In this document: piece by piece, positions 1 through 10,083 of the stretch
How the letters are laid out: the number at the start of each line of letters is the position of its first letter
Position numbering within the stretch: the first letter of the stretch is position 1
Assembly: GCF_040712315.1 (NCBI RefSeq)
Contig: NC_134016.1
Coordinates: 23,446,390 to 23,510,389, forward strand
Direction: 5' to 3'
From: Castanea sativa
Taxonomy: Eukaryota > Streptophyta > Magnoliopsida > Fagales > Fagaceae
DNA length: 64,000 bases
Made by a program: the position numbers and the translations under genes
The notes under the pieces: generated by a model
Seen by the model: only the letters and a program-made list of their open reading frames with translations
Database searches by the model: none
Told to the model about the DNA's origin: nothing

Positions 1-764
1 TATATTTGATACACTCGGCACAATTCACGTCACTAGTTTCGTTTACCAATTTTAGCAATTTTTTTAAATATGTGTCTCCGCCTTTGTCACCAAAATGTTA
101 TATAATTCATTGAAATTCTTAGATCAGCACCTCTAAATTCCTCTCTAGATTCCTTTTGCCATTTTCTATATATTCTTTTTGGGTTTAATTACCACTTTAG
201 TCCTCAACATTTACCCCATGTTTCAAAATAGTCCTAACCTTTCAAATATTTTGTTTTAGTCCTTAAACCTTTTGTTCTTGTGTTAAAAAAGTTATTTTCG
301 TTAAGTGGTGGATATGAAAATCTAAGTAGCAAATGGAGGGAATAAAATATTTATGCTGACTGGATGCCTCATGGAATTTGTCTAATTATTTATTTATAAA
401 AAAGCTAAAACCTGTTGCCTTGAACTGAAATCCCTAACCCAGCACCAGCCTGGAAAAACGACGTGTGTGTGTGGGGGGGGGGGGGGTGTTAAAGGTTGTT
501 AGAGAAGGCAGAGATCAGCAGTGAGGCGATGAGGCATAAACATGTGTGGTTGATTTCTGAGATTTTAGATGAGAAGAGATTTCTTGGCGTGGAATTCGAT
601 ACTATTTAGCTCTGCAATGCAATCAGGTGAGCTGGATTTTGATTCATTTTTGTCTTGGTTATTGTGGGGTTGTGTGGTACTACGAAAATGGGGGAAATGT
701 TTGGTGATGGGGTTGTTGGAGTTTGTGAGAAATGGATAAGGTTTACTTTTAGTAAAGCTTATGG
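1..764. other. Left-edge non-coding stretch
   Basis: No recognisable protein domain in six frames. A run of 14 or more G lies at about 473-486 after a short GT repeat. The segment 415-626 looks like a leader: it holds ATG at 529 followed by a 26-codon ORF, and a good splice donor (CAG then GTGAGC) at 627. It could be a first exon of the helicase-like gene further right or of something unrelated; nothing ties it to a known protein. Confidence 0.35.
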
Positions 765-2855
765 TTTTTTTTTTTGATAGGTAATAAAGAGTTTTATTGA
801 TAGCAAAAGTGCAATGTGTTTATGATTGTAAACTCACTGCATTTGAAAAGAATACAAACAAATCAAATGGGATAACTAACAGAAATAAGGAAATTAGACA
901 AGGAAATACAATGCATAAGACTCCAAATACGAGACCACTCAAACAAAGTCCTAGCTAGCAAAGTCCTCAACAGATCAATAGGTCTCTCGATGTCCTCAAA
1001 ATTTTGGGCATTGCATTCCTTCCATACTATCCACATAAGACATGCCGGTACCATATTTCAAACATTTGGAGTTAAGGCCCCAACCAATTCCTCCAAGTGA
1101 AAAGAAGAGAGACAACTGTATTTGGCATCACCTACTGTACCCCAAACATAAGAAAGTCCTCACTCTACAAGCATGAGCAAACTTATAATGGAGCATAAGG
1201 TGATCCACAGTTTTCTCATCACACTGACATAGGCAACACCAATTAATCGGAGGTAAGTTCTTCTTAACAAGGTTATTTATTGTAAGAATTCCACCCCTAA
1301 AAACTGTCCATTAAAAGAAAGACACCCTTTTAGGTACCTTAATACACCAAATGCTCTGCCAAGGGAAAGAAACACCAAATGCTCTGCTAAGGGAAAGAAA
1401 CAGAAGGGGCTTTCTATAAAGAATTATAAAAGGGTGCACATAAAAAATATCACTACTATTCAACTGCCAAATCAGGATATCATCTCCCTACCCCCTTGGT
1501 ATTCTGGTGGAAACATGCTCAAAGAAAGAGTAAAATCTCCCCAACTCCCAATCATTGAAGTCGGGACAGGAAAGTAAGTTCCAACTCCTATGTCACACAT
1601 TTGGTGCATATATAATCAGATCAGAAATCAGAGCATCTTGAACCATAGCACAAGCAAACAATTCCAAATATAACTCTTTCAAAGAAATAGGACTGCTTGA
1701 AGGGTTGTACCAATATCAAATACAAATACCTTCTCTAGTTGCATACACCACATTACCAAAGAAACTAATGTTCTTCCACAACCCCCATCCATGTGTCCCT
1801 CTAACAACTCTAGTGCACCAACCTCCAATAACCTCCTCATATTTTATGGCAATTACCTGACACCATAAATGGGTAACTTCCTTCCCAAAGCACCATAGCC
1901 ACTTCCCAAGTAGAGCTTGGTTAAAAAGCCCAATCCTCCGAATCCCTAAACCACCTGCCTCCATTGACCAAACAACCTTATCCCCAGCAACAAGCGGATA
2001 TTTTAAAACTTCCTCAGATCTCCGTCAAAGGAAATTCCTCTAAATCCTCTCTAATTTGTCCACTACATGTTGTGGAATAGTAAACAAAGATAAATAATAA
2101 GTTGGAAGGCTCGACAAAGTGCTCTTCAATAAAGTAAGTCTACCCGTTTTGACAAATATAACCGCTTCCAACCTGGGAGATTTTTCTCCATCCTTTCTAT
2201 AATAGGGTTCCAAATCGAAGCATCCTTGAAATGAGCCCCAAGAGGCATTCCCAAATAAGATATGGGCAAACAACCAACCTTACAACATAAAATACGAGCC
2301 AAAGCATCCAAATTCCCAACCTCACCAATTGGCACAATCTCACTCTTACTAACATTTACTTTCAAGCTTGTAATAGCTTCAAAGAAAATCAACGCCATCC
2401 GAATATATAATAATTGTTCCTTGGATGCATAACAAAAAGAATAGTATCATTAGCAAAAAGAAAGATGAGAAATATGCAAACCTCCTTGCACATTGGGACT
2501 TGCTTGGAAACCCCTAAGAAAGTCTCCCTCCTCTGTCTTCTTCAATAACCTACTCAGCACCTCTATCACCAACAAGAACAATATTGGAGATAAAGGATCC
2601 CCTTGACGAATACCACGAGTGCTACCAAAAGGACCAGTTGGGGACCCATTAATAATCACTGAGAAATGTACTGTAGAGATGCACGGCTTCATCCATCTCC
2701 CCCCATTTCTCCCCAAAACCCATCCTCTCCATAAGGTAAAACAATGCACTTCAATTTACATGATCATAATCCTTCTTTATATCCAACTTGACAATCACAC
2801 CTGGAATACCACTCTTCAATCTACTATCCAAGAATTCATTTTCTATGAGACTTTT
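765..2855 (-). mobile_element. L1-type LINE, 5'-truncated, decayed
   Basis: Read on the - strand, this is the 3' part of a plant L1-like LINE. In order it shows the RT block with [13 protein letters not shown] (about 2760-2800), [16 protein letters not shown] (about 2590-2640), the region of the catalytic FADD box (about 2440), the [11 protein letters not shown] thumb segment, and a zf-RVT-like C-terminal part ending near 863. The 3' end is a poly-T block on + (765-775) followed by GATAGGTAATAAA, the complement of the tail shared by the other LINEs here. It is dead: the catalytic box reads FAND rather than FADD, the frame shifts beside it, and a 28-bp tandem duplication lies in the coding part. 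It sits upstream of the helicase exons, in what would be an intron if that gene extends leftwards. Confidence 0.85.
1344..1399. repeat. 28-bp tandem duplication inside the LINE
   Basis: Two adjacent 28-bp units (1344-1371 and 1372-1399) differ at one base. The duplication is not a multiple of three, so it shifts the LINE reading frame. It is probably replication slippage. Confidence 0.85.
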
Positions 2856-2869
2856 TTTATTCCCCATTT

Positions 2870-2990
2870 TTCGCATGTAATTTGACTATGTAATTTGACT
2901 ATGTAATTTTTTCGTAGTATTTTGTGCACACATTCTATGTAAGTGAAGTATCTCCTCGAATTCAATAAAATTTTGTTACTTATAAAAAAT
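2870..2990 (+). mobile_element. LINE 3'-end scrap, + orientation
   Basis: This stretch ends in a CAATAAAA signal followed by TTGTTACTTATAAAAAA, close to the 3' terminus of the LINE family seen elsewhere (for example 55383-55416). It abuts the 5' end of the - strand LINE, so two LINE pieces meet tail to head. There is no coding content. Confidence 0.45.
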
Positions 2991-3120
2991 TTGTGGAAAT
3001 AGTGTATCCAGATATCCTCTCTTGTAATTGTGTTTGATTTTATTATTGAAAGAATTATGCTAGTAGGTATTTTCCTGCTTGTTCTATATGCTCTGGTTTG
3101 CTGATTGAAGTGGTCCACAG

Positions 3121-3637
3121 CTTTATAACCATCGGGTGGGGAGAACTGCTCGTGCAGGAAGATCGGGTGTTGCAATCTCTTTAGTGAATCAGTATGAGTT
3201 GGAATGGTTTGTACAGATAGAGAATGATATTGGTAGGCAACACATGCCATTTGTGTGGTGAAGCATTGTAAAGGGGGGCATCTCAAAAACTAAAGTTTTT
3301 TTTTTTGGGTGTGTTTCAGGCAAGAAGATATCACAGTTTCCTTGTCAAAGAGAGGAAGTACTGCTATTCATGGAGCGCGTCACAGAGGCCCAAAGAATAG
3401 CTCGGGTGGTAATGATTTTTATTTTATTTTTTATTTTTTAAATTTTTTTTTCGTTCTCAACAACTTATGAAGATTAAGAGTGCTTGTGCCAATAATTGGG
3501 TTGGGATACACGTGCCGCAGTCCATGCATTGTGGTCTGGTTTATGCTAAGAAGCATGGACTATTCAAAACCCTCCAGCGTGTCCATGGACACACCAAGGT
3601 CACTTATGCATGCATGTACTCATTATGTTAGGAGAGA

Positions 3638-3698
<61 letters not shown>

Positions 3699-6600
3699 TG
3701 AAAAAGGATTCCTTAAATTTTAGATATGTTCTTAAAGATTTTGATATGTATATTTAATTAATTAGTTGTGGTAACCCCACCATGTCATATCCTAATTTTC
3801 AAGAATTGACACATTGCTATGTTCGTGTCTGTGTCCGTGTCTGTGTTGCTGATTGTCATACTGTCTTTGTTAGTGTTGAGAATATTATGACTATGGTCTA
3901 CTCACTTAGACCCTATGACAAAGAGAGTGAATCCTTATATAAGAGCATTAGCATCTGGTTTTTGAGAAATATCCTATTTTACCATCTCAAAAGCTACTTT
4001 ATCTATTATACTATACCATTTTATAACACACTCAACATCATAAGTTTTATTTTTACATACGACATATTAAAATAATCTAAATTACACAATAAAATAATAT
4101 AAAAAATCTCTCTTTTCTCTCTTCATCTCTGTTCTCTCTCTAATTTCTGTCTCTCCGTTTCTCTCTCTCTCTCTACCACCCACCACCAACCCAAACCCAG
4201 AACAACTACCCATCACCACGGCAAACAAAACCATAAACAACAACCGAATCATTTCTCTCTTGCAACAAAGCAATACATGCCTTGCTGCAACTTTGGAAAA
4301 AGCCTTGATTTTTTTTTTCTCTCCAATGCCAATTAATATTCACAAAAAAAAAAAAAAACCTACTTCACCAAAACAAGTCTTAAGCTTTAAAAAATGAGGT
4401 TTTTTCAAATCTATAGATCCACAGACCCATTCACTAACAAAAAGCAAGAAGGTTCCTTGTAGAGACCCATTTGTTCTTTCCGATTGGAACAAGAAAAACA
4501 CACACCAGAACCATATCAGCAGTAAACAAAAAAAAAAAGATTTGAAGCACTAATGCAAAAGCCTTAATTTTCCTTAAATGGGTTGCGGAAATAAAGGAAA
4601 CCCACTTCAAAAAACCTGGTTTTATATTAAAACAATGAGGATTTAACGCCACAGATCTGTGCATTTAGCCATATGTAGAAAGAAAGAAAGAGCAGAGACC
4701 CAAAATCAAACCCATACCCACCGGCCAGCAACCCAGCCACCACCCACACACTAAACCCACCACGCACACCAGAAAAATTCAGCCACCACAGCAATAAAAT
4801 CTCATTGTGGAGCCTGTAGCTCTTAGGCCATGGAGCTTCGGCACAATGAGTTAGGCGAGAGAAAGAGAGGGCAGAGTTGGGCTTGGGTTCAGAGGGAGGG
4901 ACCACCCATGTGGTGGTGAGTGGTGGAGGAGAAGCTAGATTCAGCCATGGAGCCTCAGTGAAGAGAAATCAGAGGATTTGGGAGAGAGAATGAGAGATGA
5001 CAGAGATGAGAGAAAAGAAAGAGAGAGTGTTGAGTCAAAGGAAAGGGAGAATAAAATACGAATTTTCTTTAGATGCTACTATATCAAAGTTGTAAAATTT
5101 TAGAAAATTGGTATGGGCATGTACAGGAGTGTATGGTCCTACTATGGATGATTGAGGAGGATGGGCGTCTTTCTCTTGAGAGGGATTTTTCTAAGGAGGA
5201 GGTGGCAAAGGTACTCCAAGAGATGCAGGTTGATAAAACCCCTAGTCCTGACGGCTTCACTATGCCTTTTTTGGGTAAATGTTGGAGTGTATTGGAATAT
5301 GATGTTATGGCCTTTTTTGATCATTTTCATAGGAGCTCAGAGTTTGAACTGTCTTTGTATGCTTCTTTCCTATCTTTAATACCCAAGAAAAAGAATGCTT
5401 TGAATATTAAAGATTTTTGGCCTATCAGTTTAGTGGGCTGTGTATAAGCTGTTATCTAAGGTGCTGGCTAACAAATTAAGGATGGTGTTGGAAAAACTTA
5501 TTTCTGAGTCGCAAAGTTCTTTTGTTGGTGGTAGACAGATTTGGATTCAATGCTTATTGCTAACGAATGTCTTGATAGTAGACTGAAGTATCGTACTCCG
5601 GGAGTGGTTTGTAAGTTAGACATTAAAAAAGCCTATGATCATGTGAATTGGGACACTTTGTTCTATCTATTGGAGAGGATGGGTTTTTGGGTTCAATGGA
5701 GGGGATGGTTAAAGGCATGTGTCACTACTGTCCATTTCTCAGTTTCGATTAATGGATCTCAATGCTAGCTTCTTTGGTTGCTCACGTGGTCTAAGACAAG
5801 GTGATCTGTTGTCTCCTCTTCATTTTGATCATGGAGGTTTTAAGTCGGATTTTGAAGAAAACTGAGGAAGGTGGTCTTCTTCGGGGTTTTCATGTGGGAC
5901 CTGTTAATACTACTGGCATTCGTATTTCCCATCTTCTTTTTGTTGATGATACCATTCCTTTTTGTGATGCTTCTAGAGAGCAGTTGCTCTCTATTAGGTT
6001 GGTTTTGACTTTTTTTCAAGCCTTTAATAGTTTGAAGGTGAATGCGGGAAAAGTGTGATTGTCCCTATTGGGGAGGTAACATTCAGACTTTGGCTAACAT
6101 TCTTCAATGCAGGGTGGGCAATTTGCCTATGAATTATTTGGGAATTGCGATTTGGTGCTTTGTATAAGACAGTCGCTATCTGGAACCCTATTTTGGAGAG
6201 GATGGAGAAGAAGCTTTGGGGCTGGAAGCATCTTTATTTGTCAAAGGGTAGTAGGCTCACTTTGTTGAAAAGTACTCTTTCAAGTCTTTCGACTTATTAT
6301 CTTTCTCTTTTTACTGTTCCTAAGGCCATGGCTATTAGGTTAGAACACATTCAAAGGAGTTTCTTGTGGGGTTCCTCAGAGGAGTGTTTCAAATACCCCT
6401 TGGTGGCTTGGGAAAAGGTCTGCTTATCGCTTAAGCTAGGTGGTTTGGGAATTCGGAAGTTGTCTTTTAATCGGGCTTTATTAGGAAAATGGCTTTGGAG
6501 GTATGGCCATGAAACTACCCATTTGTGGTGGAGGGTCATTGCCATGAAATATGGGGAGGGGAAATGGGGGTGGAGTACTAGAGTTTGTAGAAGGGTTCAT

Positions 6601-7182
6601 GGGTGTGGTTTATGGTAAAGCATTAGTGAAGGTTGGGAGAACGTTTCTAAGCACTTGTCTTTTGTGGTGGGTGATGGCTCGCGTATTCTTTTTTGGCATG
6701 ATCAGTGGATTGGGGATAATTAATCTTATAACTCTTCTTATCAAAAAAAAAAAATTATCTTATAACTCTTTATCCTTAGTTACTTGTGTGTTCAGCCATT
6801 AAGGAAGCTAGTATTTCTGATGATTTGAGTCCTCTAGTGGGTGGAAATGATAGAGTTTGGAATTTAAGATTTTGTAGGGAATTCAATGATTGGGAGTTAG
6901 CATCTTCTTTCTCCTTTCTTCACTTGATCCAATCTCGGATTCCTAGGGGTGGTGGTCTTTGTTGGAGCTTCAATGGAAGTGGGAAGTTTGACACTCAATT
7001 TTTTTATCATAAGATTCAAGATGTTACTCTTACTTTCCCTTGGAAGGGCATTTGGAAAGTAAAGATTACTAAAGGGTGGCTTTCTTTAATGTTTATTTGT
7101 CCTTTGTCTTTGTTCACTATCGTGAACTCGTGTATCTTTTCATGTTTTCCTTATTAATAATATTTTTGTATTACCTATCAAC

Positions 7183-7237
<55 letters not shown>

Positions 7238-8969
7238 ATATTTATTTGTTTAGAGCGTGTTCAAACAGATTAAAGATGCATTGAAAGATTTGGGCAATAC
7301 CTTGTCAGCTAGGTACATGCAAACATTCCTGATTAGGAATTCAGAAAGTACCATGCCTATATGAGCAGTTGAGCAAAACTAGAAGCTAACGCTTATTTGA
7401 AGTCGAGCTATGACCTCTAATTTTCTAAAATTTCATTTAGTGCGTTCAAACAGACTAAAAGACATCTTGAAAGACTCTGGGCAATCCCCACACATGAACT
7501 AGTCTCCTGATTAGGATTTCAGACAACACAATGCCTTATTATTTGTTCATTTCCTTCCACCACTTCTACAGCTTAGCAATACCTACACCTAGACTGCCTC
7601 CTTGAAACCTTGCAGTTTCAAGGTTCTAGTTTTGATGTAAGCACACGGAGGGATCAAATCCCTTCTTCAAGGTTCCCTAATTTTGACTCTGTTGGGTAGA
7701 ATTCCAAAGATTGTCTCTCAAATCCATCATCTTAGTTGCATCATGTTAGCTCTTTCCACTGTGACTGAGTTCTGTAAAATTCAAATAAGGGTAGTTTATA
7801 TGTGGTCTGATTGTTTTACAATTTTCTGCATGTAAATGATTCTTGAGATAGTCTTTTGTCATGACCATTGCTAATAAATCTCTAATAAATGTTTAACGGT
7901 TTTCAGAGATTTTGTAGGTTTTATTATTTTCGGGAGGTGTTTTCCATCACATTATGTTCTTGAAGCTTGATTTTTCCTTTCAATTGATTACCTGACCTAC
8001 TAATGATGGTTTGTTTTTGGTAATTAAATAATTTATTAGAAAACGAAAGAGGGGATACATAAAAGGATGTTTACACTCTTTTCAAAGAATACTTTGATAA
8101 CAAATAATTTACAAATATTTAATCATTTTGGCATCCACCCCAAGTATTAATTTGGTCTTCTGGCCTTCCCATTTGCAAGCTTCTTTGTTGTAACTGTTTA
8201 GCGCTCCATGGTGTTTATGTTTGTGATATCTTATAAACTTCTTTTCTATCTTTACATTCTACGCAGATTGGGTTGTTCTGTTTTGAAGGCTTCTTTTAGC
8301 CAAACAAACCAGGTCGACCACACTGAAATAACCAAACAAGCCAATTCGTAGGTGACTGGTTTGGATCAGTTTGGCTTGTCAGTTTGGGGCCTTTGGGCCA
8401 GTATAATATATTCAAATTGTGCCCTTTTATCACCAAGGAAACAAAAATTGTTTTGCCTCCAAGTGTATCATGCCAGACAATCTGTTTTACTGACTACTAG
8501 TTTAGTCCATTGTGCTTATTTTGTAAATATACAATATTTTAGTATGTATTAAAAACTTATTCAAAACTTGGGTTGGTTCAGTTTTGTCAATCTGTGAAAA
8601 CTCTCTGTGAACTAATTCCTTTGGAGTTTCAAGTTTTGAATAAGTTTTCAGCTATAGGGCCAAACTAGCTCTTTGGTGTGATTTAGTTTGGTTGAGTGCA
8701 TCGGTTGTTGGTTTAAATGGACACCTCTTCTGCCATTACCAAAGTTTTTCGCTACTCTAAAATGTATTTAGAGTTGCCATATTTTGAAAGAATTGTCTTT
8801 TTCGCGAGGTTATTTAATAATATTAATTAATTAATTAACTCTATTTTTTTGATAGCGTATGAAAGATTTAGGAGGCAGGAAGGAGAAGCAAAGAGGAGAC
8901 GATGGTGAGGAGGCTATGGACAGATACTTAAAGGTCAGAAATGCGAAGTCGTCGAAGAAGATAAAATAA
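3121..8969 (+). CDS. DEAD-box RNA helicase (DDX47/Rrp3/RH10 type), C-terminal exons only
   Basis: Three exons join in frame. Exon 3121-3232 follows CCACAG and gives [14 protein letters not shown] (helicase motif VI) then [14 protein letters not shown]; its donor is G then GTAGGC. Exon 3320-3408 follows TTTCAG and gives [17 protein letters not shown] plus [13 protein letters not shown]. Exon 8856-8969 follows GATAG and gives the basic tail ending AKSSKKIK before TAA at 8967-8969. Together they encode 104 residues with no stop or frameshift. This order (motif VI, NQYELEW, GKK..FP, acidic stretch, SSKKxK tail) is that of plant RH10 and animal DDX47, ATP-dependent nucleolar helicases of pre-rRNA processing. 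Motifs Q, I and II (DEAD) are absent from 1-3120, so the gene either begins left of the window behind an intron over 3 kb long or is a 3' fragment. The isoleucine usual before HRVGR is asparagine here. The last intron is about 5.4 kb and holds a LINE. Confidence 0.75.
3641..3692. repeat. (TA)n microsatellite
   Basis: About 26 TA dinucleotides in the last helicase intron. The ORF reading through it is only repeat translation. Confidence 0.95.
3940..5082. repeat. CT/CA-rich block, possible non-autonomous DNA transposon
   Basis: This is an intron segment of strongly skewed composition. The left part and 4070-4290 are rich in TCTCTC; 4670-4770 is rich in CCACCAC; the right part is GAGAGA-rich. 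The outer ends carry a short inverted match (TTAGCATCT near 3948, AGATGCTAC near 5071), as in TIR elements that duplicate such interiors. The inverted match is only about 8 bp and no target duplication could be set, so the element call is weak. No coding potential is credible here. Confidence 0.3.
5083..7197 (+). mobile_element. L1-type LINE, 5'-truncated, internally deleted
   Basis: On + this opens inside the [13 protein letters not shown], then [10 protein letters not shown] (about 5250), [12 protein letters not shown] (about 5617), GLRQGD (about 5787), [11 protein letters not shown] (FVDD catalytic box, 5938-5949), the [19 protein letters not shown] segment and [18 protein letters not shown]. 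The frame breaks at about 5445, 5768, 6058 and 6618, so it cannot be translated. After 7070 the coding part jumps straight to 3'-UTR-like sequence, so the zinc-finger C-terminus has been deleted. The tail is TATTACCTATCAAC plus poly-A and runs into (TA)n at 7199. It is inserted in the sense direction in the helicase intron and may affect that gene's splicing or polyadenylation. Confidence 0.88.
6737..6756 (+). mobile_element. Tail-only LINE insertion (20 bp) with 14-bp target duplication
   Basis: The insert CTTATC(A)12TT lies between two perfect copies of ATCTTATAACTCTT (6723-6736 and 6757-6770). CTTATC plus poly-A is the extreme 3' end of the LINE family here. So this is a retrotransposition event in which only about six non-A bases were copied, landing inside the older + LINE. 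Confidence 0.75.
7199..7229. repeat. (TA)n at the LINE tail
   Basis: About 15 TA units follow directly on the LINE poly-A, a common outcome of tail expansion. Confidence 0.9.
7230..8855 (+). other. Rest of the last helicase intron
   Basis: No coding signal. It is AT-rich, with a pyrimidine tract and acceptor (CTATTTTTTTGATAG) at 8841-8855. Around 8300-8420 and 8570-8720 there are GGTTTGG/TTGGTTCAG-rich stretches that look like diverged repeats of unknown type. Confidence 0.4.
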
Positions 8970-10083
8970 ATATAGGAGCAGCCCTGGATAGCAAATTTTG
9001 TTAAGAGTTTAAATGTTTTATATCATTAGATTTTTTCTTTCTTTCTTTTTTGGAGTTGTGTTGGGAAGATATTTGTGTCTATAAGAACACGTATGCATCT
9101 AATGCAAATTTTGTTAAGTTTAAACGTTTTGTTATCGTTACTTTTTCATTATCATTACTTTTTAAAATGTCAATCATTTGGTTGCACACACATATTGAAG
9201 CTCTAAAAACCCGTGCTTTCTGCTGTAATTGGCAACCATACAAAACGCTCACATTGTTGCTCAAATTGTGGCTAGTCGGTATCACGAACTTGTAAAGTGT
9301 CGCCAAGCTTTCTTCAAAATATCCATCCGAAGAGCTTAGAAATTAAAATTCATGGAGAATCATAGAATAGCAAGACTTCAAACGCAAACTATACAACTTT
9401 AGCTAAGCTGCATTTCAAGAAAAAATGGCCTAGATCCACATCTGCTGCAAATATATATATTAGTATTGAGTTCTTTCATTTGATCAATCCAGTACATGTA
9501 TGTAAAGCATCATGAAAAATTCTCCAAATGAAAACAATAAGCATAGTAGTTTTCATTCCTTTTCTAGCTGGTTTGGGTGCAAACCTGTTTCCACATTTGA
9601 ACATTAGACAACTTGCACCAGAGAAGATGAGAACTAGTGCAATGCAACAAAGAGTGAAACTTCTCTGTGCAGTTTAAGGGGGGGCGCAAGAGGAGGAAGG
9701 AAAACAAGTAATCAAACTATTTAATCAGGCTGGCATATGCGCAGATTGAATGCTAATCAATGGAGAGCCAAACTCCGAATTGAGAACACATTTACAGCAT
9801 GAAGAAACTGTTAACTCAAAGTCAGCATTATACTGTCTACCTGTCTACACATAAGTCCTGAGATTTACATTTCCTTTAGAGGAAGGGCAGTAAAGCTGAA
9901 AAGATACCCACGAGTTATATACAACTGGAACAATTTCCACCACTAAAGGAGAAAAACATGAAGAATATAAACAGAACAAGATCAGCCGCTCTCACTCCCT
10001 ATTTGGGGTTAGATCCTATCTAAATGTAGCCAACCTTATTGATAAATAGAAGAAATTACTAAATGAAAATTGGAAAAAGGTCT
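8970..10083. other. Convergent intergenic region and both 3' UTRs
   Basis: The region lies between the helicase stop (8967-8969, +) and the DUF789 stop (10084, -), so it must hold both 3' UTRs and polyadenylation sites. Short ORFs on both strands at 9050-9306 overlap each other and have no domain. No RNA gene was seen. Confidence 0.5.

Noticed and set aside
3480..3701. 73-codon + frame ending in Tyr-Ile repeats
   Set aside because: Its second half is the (TA)n microsatellite; the first half has no similarity to a known protein and lies in an intron.
4082..4905. Three - frames of 63-92 codons
   Set aside because: Low-complexity CT/CA-rich DNA; one looks like a signal peptide only because of Leu/Val-rich translation of repeats.
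9050..9306. Overlapping frames on both strands (81 and 75 codons)
   Set aside because: Same DNA read both ways, no domain; it lies where 3' UTRs are expected.
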